DNA from: Nymphalis io
Taxonomy: Eukaryota > Arthropoda > Insecta > Lepidoptera > Nymphalidae
Length of the DNA stretch: 64,000 bases
Direction of reading: 5' to 3'
NCBI RefSeq assembly: GCF_905147045.1
Contig: NC_065917.1
Location: 5,472,501-5,536,500 of the forward strand
How positions within the stretch are numbered: the first letter of the stretch is position 1; each line of letters starts with the position of its first letter. The notes beneath the pieces are model-generated. The model searched no databases. It worked only from the letters and a program-made list of their open reading frames with translations, and was not told the origin of the DNA. Made by a program: the position numbers and the translations under genes. Positions 44,101 to 57,180 of this stretch are shown piece by piece.

Positions 44101-47100
44101 ATGACATTAAGAGTTAAAGATGAGGCATTTACTTGTCTAGTCCATAAGATATAAATATTTCGTGCTGTGTATCCAATATTAAGACACATGCAACACATAC
44201 CAAACATATGCAAGCATACAAAACGCATATTTACATGATACACCATTATATATGCATAGCTTTGTTTTATAACAATGACGCCTATTATTACATATATCGA
44301 TATAAAACATCGAACAATCTAACAGCCTGTGGACATCACTACTCACAACAGATTCAAAATAACAAAAAGTTAAATCATTTCTAAGAATTCTATTTTATTT
44401 GAACGTGTGTTCTGGTAAATATATATTTTATCGATTATATTTCAGGAAAAAGTAAGTTAGTTATTAAATGTATTTTGTTATTTTTTTCAATTACCTTATT
44501 CATGATAGGCAAAGGTCTGTGACCGCACAACTCTATTATTATTTTTTATATTGTTTGAATTATATTGCCTGTATACAACTGTTTATAAAGGAGACCTTGA
44601 AACCATAGACAAAATACTATGAAGTATTTTTTACTTTTTTTCGTTACACATCACAACTGTAAGGTATAATTTTGATCGACACAAAGGTCAAAGTAGTCGT
44701 ATCATTGTATTTTATTCTCTAAGTTTACGTACAAATTATACAATGAAATTACAAACATTTCGACTGTACAGTATCGATCTTTGAACTTATATTTAAAAAA
44801 AACTACGCCACATCTTGATTCGTAATTCAAAATGACATTTGACTTTGGATTTGGTGAACCGTTTTTAATTTACGTAATTCGAATATTTAAAAAAAAATAT
44901 CAAAAATTATAAAAGAAGTATACTTGGCACCTCACTTAATTAGTCAAATCATTTTTCCAATAAGAATAACACATCTCATTTACAAATCATTTTAGCGCCG
45001 TAGAATAATACAATTAAAAGCTAATTTGTCAAAAAAAAAAAAATTTTCTTTTTCCTATAAGGAAAAGGCAAAACACTTAAACAATTCAGCCTTGTCATTT
45101 GTCAAAAAGTGCTATTTGATCGAGTGAGCTGTCAACTATCAATTATTGAGCATAAAAGTAAAAATAGTGGTACACTATGCATGTCTTTTCGCGCGTCGAG
45201 ATGTGGTGCAGGCGTCAAGCTGCGGCGGCCATTTTGCCGTTGCTGTTAGCTGGTTGGTTGACTGGTGAATCATCGCAAGCATTGACTACATTTGGAAAAA
45301 GCAATACGCAACCACCGAAAGAAATCGCTCCGACAGCGCCACCAGGTGAGACTTTCAAAATATATCGTGGACTTTGACAGATAAACCTTATGATCGTGGA
45401 AGATTAAAAGCCTTCACTTAAAAAAAAAATAGGGATATTTGCATCTTGCAACAGAGAGTTAGTGTCACTATCATTGAAAGGAGTGTTGCTATTTAATATT
45501 ATTTCCAATAAATACGGTAATAGATTCTAGCTCACGAAAGTTGAGCCTGAGAACAATTCATTCGTACTATACTTAGAGATACAATATGTTGTTTTTTTTT
45601 AATTTACCGCGCTTTTTCAGACTCAACTTTCGTTTGCCAGACTATTTGCAATATTTTAAAATATATATAAAACATAAGATACCATATCCGTAATATGTTT
45701 TATCTTTAAAACAAATAATGTATACTTAAATATTCGTTTAAAAAGAAAACAAATTCTTTTTCTAATGAGTTAAATTTATATTACTCAGAAATGTCAATAT
45801 ATTAGAAAGCATTAAAGTACTAACGATTTGACCAACAATTAAGATCAGTTTGTGGGACTAAGCTTTATCAAAAAAACAGTGATTATTATGACGAATAATA
45901 ATTAAAGCCGAGATGGCCCTGTGGTAAGAACGCGTGAATCTTAAGCGATGATCGTGGGTTCAAACCCGGGCAAGCACCACTGAATTTTCATGTGCTTAAT
46001 TTGTGATTATAATTCATCTCGTGCTTTACGGTGAAGGAAAACATCGTGAGGAAACCTGCATGTGTCTAATTTCACTGAAGTTCTGCCACATGTGAATTCT
46101 ACCAACCCGCATTGGAGCAGCGTGGTGGAATAAGCTCCAAACCTTCTCCTCAAAAAGAGGAGAGGAGGCCTTTAGCCCAGCAGTGGGACATTCACAGGCT
46201 GTTACGGTATTATGACGAAGTCAACCATAGATTATTAGGACAATTTTCAAAATCACCTTGGATCTTTATTGAGCCTATAAAAAAAAATGACATCAAATTT
46301 CTCAAACAAATAAATATATAATGCTGAATTTAGTTTAATTTTTGTTAAAATAATCAAATTAGATTTGTAATAAAAAAAAAATTAACACACGACTGGAAAA
46401 GATTGTTCAATTTATTTAAAAAATAAATTATGGCCTCTACTCCTTTCAATCGTTGCCTCACGGCACTCAGAGCTTGACATCCGATCCTGTATATATAGAT
46501 GAATTGAGAATTGCTTTTGCTGTCCTATAAACATATTATCAAAGTCCACAATATGTCTTTCATATCAATACCACATAAATACACATTCATTGTCTATGGC
46601 ACTGTCAGCACATTTTGACGTGAATTATAATGGTGAGTAACATTCAATTTTTGTTATAATAATAAATATAATATAAGCTACGTTTTTTATATTTATGAAA
46701 TATTTTTATTCTGTTAAAATCTGAGCTAGCAACACTGATTTGTCAGTTTTTCTTATACAAATCTCGTAGCCGGCAATACGACAATGCTACTAAAAAATTG
46801 TGCCTTTATTGCAATCGAATCGAAATGTAATCGTTGCCGTTTAACGGTTTCTATATAATATATGGCAGCGGTTGGAGATTAAGAGCTGTAAATCGAACTC
46901 AGTGGCGTGCCATTGGAGAGACCTATGTCCAGCAGTGGACGCGAAAAGGGTGATGATGATGATGATGATATAATATAAGCGAAATACCATTCATCATGAG
47001 ATTTGCTAAACTATCCGCCCGATTAGCTGACGCCCACTAAGAACGGATTTTACGTAAATCCTAACCAAAATATATTTTTCTTCTTATCTACCCGTGCGAA

Positions 47101-50100
47101 GCCGATTACGATTAGCCAGTATTATTATAGAGCAACCTACATAGACCCATCCCACACAGCTCTCTCGCACATCGTTGACGTTATTCAACCACAGATAAAG
47201 TAAAAATAAATTTGACATTGAACTGACGTGATATCATTTTCTGAGATCTTGAATTATCTGTGTGATTCGTCAAAATGGCGCTTGAATGTCGGCGAAGTTG
47301 TTATCGGAACTTTGGAAGTAAAATTACAGTTGATATAAATAGTTGAGTGGAATAGTGTTGTATTATAAATAGGGATATATTAATCAAGAACTGTTTGTGG
47401 TACAAATCGCATGGAATATTTCAATCTCTTCTAATTCTTCGATTGGAATAGATATACTATGCTAATAACATAATCCCATAATAAAAATAATACAGTAACA
47501 GCCTGTAAATGTCCCACTGCTGGGCTAAAGCCTCCTCTTTGAGGAGAAAGTTTGGAGCTTATTCCACCACGCTGCTCTAATGCGGTTTTGAATAATAAAT
47601 AATAATGATAATATTCTGGGACATTTTTCACACACGGCCATCTGATCCCAAATTAATCTCGTACTATGGAAACCAGACAACTGATATACTACATATACTA
47701 TTTTTCTTTTGTAAATAGATAATTACACCCAGACTCAGGACAAACATACATGTCCATGCACACAAATATCTGTCCTGTGTGGGAATCAAACCCACAACCT
47801 TCGGCGTGAAAGGCAAGTATCCACCACGCCAACCGGCTCGTCAACATAGATAACTAACGTTTCCTAACAAATTTTACAACTATTTTCGATCACGGTGTAA
47901 ATTTCGTATGAATAATGAAAAGCTTATAACTTCGGCCTTTCTGTTACAACATCAATCATATGAAAGCTATATATCTTATAACGACATCAAACAGTTTGGT
48001 CGCGTGCGTCACGTAAGGCCTTTGGATGAGCCTGTAATTGCAGCTGATATATCTTATAAATTTTGTAAGAATATGCCCTTTAGATAATGTTTTATTATAA
48101 AAATCATGAGCCGAGATGGCCGTGGTTAGAACGCGTGAATCCTTTCCGATGATCGTGGGTTCAAACCCGGGCAAGCACCACTGAATTTTCATGTGCTTAA
48201 TTTGTGCTTATAATTGTTCTCGTGCTAATTTCACTGAAATTCTGCCTCATGTGTATTCCACCAACCAGCATTGGAGCTTCAAACTTTCTCCTGAAAAAAA
48301 AGGAGAAGAGGACTTAGCCCAACAGTGGGACATTCGCAGGCTGTTACTTTACTTTTTTATAAAATCATTTGTCCTTATTGATTATTGCTATTATTAGTCT
48401 TAGACGTTGTTTATTCAACTACACAATAAACGTTTTTATTGTGACCGAGTTACCTGACATAGACCCTGCTCACACGCAGCCTTGAGGCGAACTGTCATAT
48501 GTCAATACTTTTAAAATATATCAAAATGAGATCACAGACAATATTTAGTACTTTTTATAGTTTTGACATATTCCTACTATCAACTCACAGCCAAAACAAC
48601 TGAATCTAGAAAGCTCATACTTGGAACATAGATTATTTGTCAGCGTATGCATCCGCTACGAAAGGATGCTTGGAGAAATGGGAGGGTTGACTTTGAATGA
48701 GTATTTGTTTATCGACGTGAAAATATTAATTTTAAAGTTTTAAAATCATCAGAAAATCATCAGAAAATATTAATTTTAAAGTTTTAAAATATTAATATTT
48801 TATTATATAATTTTTATTTTTATTAATTTTGACATTTCTAGGACATAATAAATATTATTGTAAATAAAAAAATATATATGAATAAAGTCTACGTAATTTT
48901 TGTGTAAATATATTTTTTTAACAATGGTGTTATAGTGTTTATAGGGCTTTTTTTATAGAATGGGCAGGCGGACGAGCATATGGGCCACCTGATGGTAAGT
49001 GGTCACCAACGCCCTTAGACATTGACATTGTAAGAAATCGCCATCGCCAATGCGCCACCAACCTTGGGAACTAAGATGTTATGTCCCTTGTGCCTGTAAT
49101 TACACTGGCTCACTCACCCTTCAAACCGGAAAACAACAATACCAAGTACTGCTGTTTTGCGGTAGAATATCTGATGAGTGGGTGGTACCTACCCAGACGA
49201 ACTTGCACAAAGCTCTACCACCAATAGAGTGTTTATAGACCAGTTATAAACCAGACCATTGTGGCTGGGCCAAATAATTGGACATAGATTTTTAATAATG
49301 AACAGTATAGAAGATTAACTAACACACATTTACGTACAGCTCAAAGTACTTTGGCTAGCACCATGAAAAATTCCACACGGGTTCCTTTTACATAAAAGAT
49401 TAGCACTATGGAAGGATTTTTAAAAATTTAACTCCTAAGATAACGATAGAGTGGATGATGGAACTATGAAAATTGGTAAATTATGACGTAAACGAAACAG
49501 CGTGTAAAGCGCTAGTTAATATTATTACGTGACCCGATCAAGTGGTATATTTATTTGGTGTTAGAACTTTGTGTAAGCCCATCTGGGTAGGTACCACCTC
49601 ATCACATATTCTACCACCAAATAGCAACACTTAGTATAACTGTGTTCCAGTTTGAAGGATGACTAAGTTAGCGTAACATGCTCCAAAGTATGGCGCATTG
49701 ACGATGTAGGGATGGTTAATATTTCTAACAGTGCCAATGTCTATGGGCGTGGGTGACCACTCACTGTGAGGTGGCCTCTTTGCTAGCCTACCTATTTTAA
49801 ATAAAGAATCAATGTATAAGCTACGTAAAGCGTTACGCTGCGTATTTCAAGAATAAATTAAACGCGATCAATAGGTTAAGACCCTTATAATATATAAAAC
49901 TTGACTATTTCTACAATAGATTGAAGTTGACGAAAATTATAATAGCTCGAGTATATTTTTATACTATTACATATTCACCACCTTGATAAAAAATTGCCTT
50001 TTTTACTCGGTGATAATGTAGCTTTGTGTACGTGAAAGATTTTTTAAAATCGGTTCAAAGGTATTTAATTTCACTAACATAATACACACTTGCTAAAGTA

Positions 50101-53100
50101 AAGTCTGTGAATGTTCCACTGCTGGGCTAAGGTCTCCTCTCCCTTTTTTGAGGAGAAGGTTTAGAGGTTTTTAGTAACAAACTACAAACAATATTTGAAA
50201 TACAGCATAGAAATACGGAATGCCTTATTTATTATTACTATTTTTTAGCTTAAATATATTTCAAACATTTGCATGGCTCCATTATAAATAAATAATTATT
50301 TATCGTAGACGTTTGCGTAAAAGCGTAAAACAACCCTGATTTCCGCGTCACCAACGATGCGGCATTATACATATGTATATAGGAATACATATTTATAAAA
50401 TATGTAACATACATTCTCAACGACGACGACGACGAGCTGGTTGACGTGGTTGGTGGATACTTGCCTTTCACGCCGAAGGTTGTGGGTTCAATTCCCACCC
50501 AGGACAGATATTTGTGTGCATGAACATGTCTGTTTGTCCTGAGTCTGGGTATAATTATCTATATAAGTTTGTATTTAAAAAAGAAATGTAGTATATCAGT
50601 TGTCTGGTTTCCATAGTAAAAGCTCTGTACGAGATTAATTTGGGATCAGATGGCCGTGTGTGAAAAACGTCCCAGGATATTATTATTATTATTACATTCT
50701 CAACTGAGTCAAACCAAGCGCGCTGGTATAATAGTGCACAAGTCAAACACAAGTGCATTGTATATCGCGTTTTTTTATCGCAAGGAATATCGCATTTACG
50801 CGTTACCCCACGTAACGTAGCGGTCTGTGGGTCTCAAGGGCACCGAGTGTGCCAAAATGTCTACTAAGAAAACAGCGATAACCATTCCAACTTTCCGTAT
50901 TTATTTTAAAAATTGGTCATAAGATGCATAATGATGTGTGAGAATATTTACAGTAACAGCCTGTTAATGCCCCACTGCTCGGCTAAAGCCTCCTCTCCCT
51001 TTTGAGGAGAAGGTTTGGAGCTTATTCCCCCATGCTGCTCCAATGCAAATTGGTAGAATACACATGTGGCATAATATCAATGGAATTAGACACATGCAGG
51101 TTTCCTCACGATGTTTTCCTTCACCGTCAAGCACGAGATGAATTATAAGCACAAATTAAGCATATGAAAATTCGGTGCTGCTTACCCGGGTTAGAACCCA
51201 CGATCATAGGTTAAGAATCACGTGTTCTAACTACTGGGCCATCTCGTCATATTTATAACACAGAATGTAGGAATGTTCGTTGCACGTTCAATGTTTGTCA
51301 GTGTATTTATTGTAATCTAGTTTTCTCCCGCGTGATATGATATGAGGCGTCAGGTGTTTGGCTCTTCCTTATTGTTCAATCTTGCTTCATACCAAATTTC
51401 ATCAAAATCGGTTTAGTGGTTAACCCGTAAAAGCGTAATAGACAGAGACAGACTGAGTTACTTTCGCGTTTATTAGTATAGAATAGATTAGTACTTATGT
51501 TTTTTTTTCTTTTTTCCTGTGTGTATCTACAACAGTTGAGCGCAAAATTTTATTCATGATAAAAAGTGATGCTTACTCGAAACGTCAAACTATCCACAGC
51601 GGGGATTTTTTTTATAGATCGTATCAACGCGTGCCATGGACGTTTAATATTTTGCTAGATTTTATCTTTTTACGATACATTATATAAAACCTTTTTGTCG
51701 TCAAATGATTGAACGCTTATGATAACTTTTTTTTTATTTGGCTGAAGTTTTGAAAATATATAAGGCTTTTTAAGTTTATCGTGTCTCTATTGAAAAATTT
51801 TAACAAAAAAATGAGTTTTACATTTGTTATTGATTCGAACAGCCACGAGATTTTACGAGACATTTGAAATAACTTTTATTTGTCTGGACTATTTTTTATT
51901 TACGAAATTAAGTTTTTGTGTATTTTATTCCATATTTATTAATTTGTTTTCTTTAATTATAAATTTATTCAATAACTATTAATTTCGATGTCACATATCT
52001 GCGGTGCTATTCTGTAAGAACCAAATTCATTATTCACACGTGAAATGTTGACAACTGATTTATGGTGATATACAATTTTGATGCGTGTATCCTTGAAACG
52101 TTATAATTATTACGGTCAATATCGCATATCACATCTGACATTTCACGACCGATTTCTGAGGTAAATTTCTTGTTTGCTCTTACAGAATAGCCCTACTGCC
52201 TAGAAATTCGCGACTTTTTTTTTAAATTAAGTCTATTAATACTCGTTACCGATATAACATACCAATTTGACATTTTAAACTGACAAGATGGCGGTTAAAT
52301 GTCACGTGACAGTACAACATATAATTATGTATATTTTCTCTTGCAAATGTTTACATTTTAACATAAATTTGAATATTTCTTGCGTTTTTCCTTAATAGAA
52401 CGAGCTTAGACATGCCATGTTGAATTCCTTTGTTGGTATAACGTGCGATTATTCACAAAAAGACTAAAAAAGTAATGTTTTACAACTAATGCATGCCTTA
52501 ATATAACACGTTACGAAATCACTGCGCAATATGCTGACATAGCTTTTAGTTATATTTGAAAAGAACACTGCTAGGTAATTATGACCTATATAAAAATAAA
52601 ATAAAAATGAGTCGTCTGTCAATGATTTCAAAATGATTGCCCGTTTTAAGTTTAGATTTTTTTAATATTTTAAAATAATGATTTCGAAGTGAAACCACGC
52701 GATATAGGTTATTTTGATATTGTATTTAAAAAGTTACCAAGCGATAAAAGGTATTATATTTAAAAAAATATTAGTGCAAACGAAAAAAAAAACAAAAGAG
52801 TTATTTTTATTCTGTGCTATATTTCACAAATCACGCTTTCTATCGGACAATTTAACGCCCGGCCACATCCGGTCACAAAATGGCGTATATTTTTAGGTTT
52901 CTGACATTACAATAGCCGTATTGTTAAAAATAATTTTGTTATATGAAACTAAAGACCGGTTATTATATTTAAAAAACCATTCGTTTTGTTTACGGTTGGA
53001 ATATATGTATTTAGTTTAGCTTTAATTTTTCGTAAGACAGCGCTTTAACCGAGCAATCTAGACAGCGCTTTAACCGAGCAATCTAGACAGCGCTTTAACC

Positions 53101-56100
53101 GAGCAATCTAGACAGCGCTTTAACCGAGCAATCTAGACAGCGCTTTAACCGAGCAATCTAGACAGCGCTTTAACCGAGCAATCTAGACAGCGCTTTAACC
53201 GAGCAATCTTATAATGTACAAGAACATATAAATTAACGATTCAAATTCAACTAATTAAAACTTAAATCTACCGCCACTAAGCTTGTTTTTTTTTCAGCTT
53301 TTTTCCGTCCACTGCTGGACGAAAGCCTCCCCTATAGAAAGCCAACCATCCCGATCTTGGGCAGTCCGCACCCATCCCGTACCTGTCACCTTTTTTAAAT
53401 CGTCAATCCACCTTGCCACACTAAGCTTGTTATTTGAAATTTATTGTTTAATTTCGTGTCGTTTAAAAATTCGACTACACATTTTTAATACGTCTGTAAT
53501 CTGATCACACATTTAACAAAACAAACATTATAAGCAAACTAAATGTCAAATAACATTTTAGTATAAATTTAACTTTTTTTTTTATATAGAATAGGAAGGC
53601 GAACGAGCATATGGGCAACCTGATGGAAAGTGTTCACCAACGCCCATAGACATTGTCATTGTAAGAAATGTTAACCATCGCTTACATCACCAATGCGCCA
53701 CTAACCTTGGGAACCAAGTCATGTCCTTTGTGCCTGTAACACTGGCTCACTCACCCTTCAAACCGGAACACAACAATACCAAGTGCTGCTGTTTTGCGGT
53801 AGAATATCTGATGAGTGGGTGGTACCTACCCAGACGAAGACTACTAGTAACAATTAATCTGGTCTATACATATATGCTTCGTATGATTGGTTTATTTATT
53901 TAAAATGATATTCACGCTCATCACGTCAATAGTCTAAATATAAAGCGTGTGAAACTGCGAAGCATAGATAGTTATATAATCATATTATATACTTTAGTAT
54001 GCCTCCGAAACTCCTGCATCTTCTGGTATAAGTTTTATTTATATTTTTTAAGTAATTTAGTAAGGCTTTACAAAAACGTCTCCCCATTTATTACCCCAAC
54101 GAGCAACGCAGTAACAAAAATTTTTAATCTGTGGGCAATTTAGCATAATTATGTATTTGTTACAAAAACGCGGGATAAATAATAGTTAGTTAGGGGAAGT
54201 GTTAGGTATAAAACAGTGCCCTATGTCCGTCCTTGATAGAGCTACTTTCGCATTTATAGTATTAATTATATATATATTAAAAATAGGCAAAGATAAAAAA
54301 ACAGTTTAATTCCCTTTTCACCTCTTTTTGTAAGTCGATTTGTTTTGTTAGCTTTAAAAGAGTTTTAGTGTTATAATTAAAAAAATAAAAATAGTAGATA
54401 ATAAATGTGTGAAATATGTAAATTAATATTTGTTTCACTTCAATTGTCAACAATGACCGACTTTTGAGCGATAGGCGAATACTACTAGAATTTAATAGTA
54501 TAATAATTGTAAACTCACTAAGTAAATATATGAGTGAGAGCAAATACGAATAAATATATTTTTTTTTTAAATAGTAACACAAAAAAATCAATACTTCGAA
54601 AATGGAACGCGTTATAACTCTATTCGAATTCAAAACAAAACACCAGTTTACACAAAATCAAACTCTATTTCAGACGGATTTACGTTCAAATTTAATTAAA
54701 TTTAAGATATTCGATAAAATTTAAATTCATAGATAAAGCCGTCAAGTGAATTTCGGTTTTATCATGTTCCTTTAAGGTGCAAATTTCAATGGAACACTAC
54801 TGATAACATTTTCATAGATACTAGTGGCGGCCTCTAGTACGGAACTAACCGGCTGAATTATATTGGAGCTCCTTCGTCTTGATAAGTCGTGGTTTCATTG
54901 TTGGAAATGAATGTTGAGCAAAATTTGAAATAAGAACATTTTACGCCTAAGGCGTAAAACACTTGACGTAAGCCTGTATTCGGTTGATAAAAAAAAATAG
55001 GATCAATCTAGATTATCACCTTTATTAATATAATAATAATAATATCCTGGGATATTTTTCACACACGGCCATCTGATCCCAAATTAAGCTTGTACGGAGC
55101 TTGTACTGTGGAAACCCAGACAACTGATATACTACATATACTATTTTTTTTTGTAAATACATACTTATATAGATAATTACATCCAGACTCGGGACAAACA
55201 GACATGTTCATGCACACAAATATCTGTCCTGGGTGGGAATCGAACACAACCTTCGGCGTGAAAGGCAAGCATCAACCAACCACGCCAACCGGCTCGTCAA
55301 TATTATAAGTCTGTTTGTTACGCTTCATGTCTTAAATAATCAACCGATCACCATGATATTTTGCATACACGTTATCAGTGATACAGAAATAAAATTGCAC
55401 CAAACGTTTGACTTATCAATCTTCACACATAAGCTGAATATACTTTCTCCAATTTGCCCGTCTAAGTGTTTTCGATGTTCTTGTATTTTCTAAATTAGTT
55501 ATTTTTTAAATGTTGTCTTTAACAAAGGAAACAGAGGTTAACCGGAAGTTCATAGTAAAATGGCCGCTGCGGGGGCGTAAAAGTAATGTGCTTCCGAACG
55601 ATATCTGGCCATCTCTACTGAAAGTAGGTTACGAGGTTTATTAAGCTATTTTACAACCACTATATTTTAACCTGACATTTCGTTTCGAGTCAAAATTAAA
55701 ACAAGTAGCCTGTATATATCACACTGGGCTACCTTTCGAGGTGGCTTGGAGCTTATTCCGCCATGCTCCATTGAGGGTTTTGAGGACACGCAACAGCTGT
55801 AGCGTGTTTTAAAATTTAAACCACACTATATTATATAATCAATTATTATTATTAAGAGTAATTTAAGTAATTAATTAAGAGTAAGTAGATTAATTATATG
55901 TTTTAGAGTAATCGTGTGATGTTAATTAGGCAGATTCCTAAAGTTCCTTTAGAAAAGTCAACCCCAAAATTTATCAAAAGTAACGAATGTCGCCTCCAAG
56001 ACTTACCCCCGGACACACGCCCCATAGACCAAGGTTAATACGCCACTGTATGGATATTCAGATATCCTCACGATGCTTGAATCACCATCGCGTTATTAAC

Positions 56101-57142
56101 ACAAATTAAGAACATAAAAGTTTATAGATTTTTGTCCGGATTTGAACACGTAATATTCCGTTAATATTTAAAGACAGTGCCCTTAATACTATACGCCAGT
56201 ATGAAGTTGAACCATATACTCTCCAATTATCTTCATTCACTTCTTATGTATTCAATCATTTTCATTTACAGCCAGCGATAGGCTGTGTGGATCTAGAAGA
56301 CCAAAGGGCTCTCAATTTAGCATAATTCCATAGTATATAATAAAATTAACAAACTTCAACATTATTATTAAAATACTAGCTATTCGTCCCGGTTTCGCAC
56401 GCGTTGTATAATTGTCTACATAAAACGTTTATATCGTGATACATATAAACATATAATAATGTCCTCCAGACCAATTTCGGCCACGGCGGCCAATCTCAAG
56501 AGAGATTAGCCAACTGCGCAGGAGATATTATAGTGCACAAGTGTGTGCGCAAACACAGGTGCACTCTCTATTCCTTAGCTTTCATAATCTGATGGGACGG
56601 CAAACCGACACGACCGGAAAGAGTTTGGCGTAGGACCATGGACGGAGTAATCCTCATGATTACTCCGTCCATTGGTGGAAACCGTATCAAGATCCGTACG
56701 GTAGTTTTTGATTTTATGACGGACACACAGACAGACACGGTTGGGGCACTTGTTTTATAATATGTAGTGATACTGCGATTATATCAACTTAATTATTATA
56801 ATCACAACGCGTAAACGCGAAATACACGGGCGGTTTTTATATCAAAATTTACTTTTCAATATAGTTTTTTTTTTTCATTTCTAATAGGTAAGCGCTTTAG
56901 CAAATGTGTCCATCGTACAAACAGATAGACAAATGTAGAGAACTCTATTTTATAATATGTAGTTATAGTGTCTAGCTCATAGCCCTCTTTTTTTTTAAGC
57001 TAACAATACTGGTCCACACTTCTGGTGACGCTGCTGGCGCTTATTTAACCCAACGGCTGAGTCGGTGCATAAAGGCAATAGTGCCAGCGTCTTGTCGATG
57101 CCACAGGACAATCAGCGTGTTTTTTCTATAAATTTATAATGC

Positions 57143-57180
<38 letters not shown>

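Noticed and set aside
45905..45975. tRNA-like sequence with GGGTTCAAACCCGGGCA
   Set aside because: It is the head of SINE family B, present many times with the same downstream body.
53036..53210. CRISPR-like array
   Set aside because: Units are directly adjacent with no spacers, in a eukaryotic intron: a plain tandem repeat.
54277..54633. 118-codon − strand frame rich in Leu, Ile and Tyr
   Set aside because: Typical chance frame of AT-rich DNA; no recognisable membrane protein family and no regulatory context.
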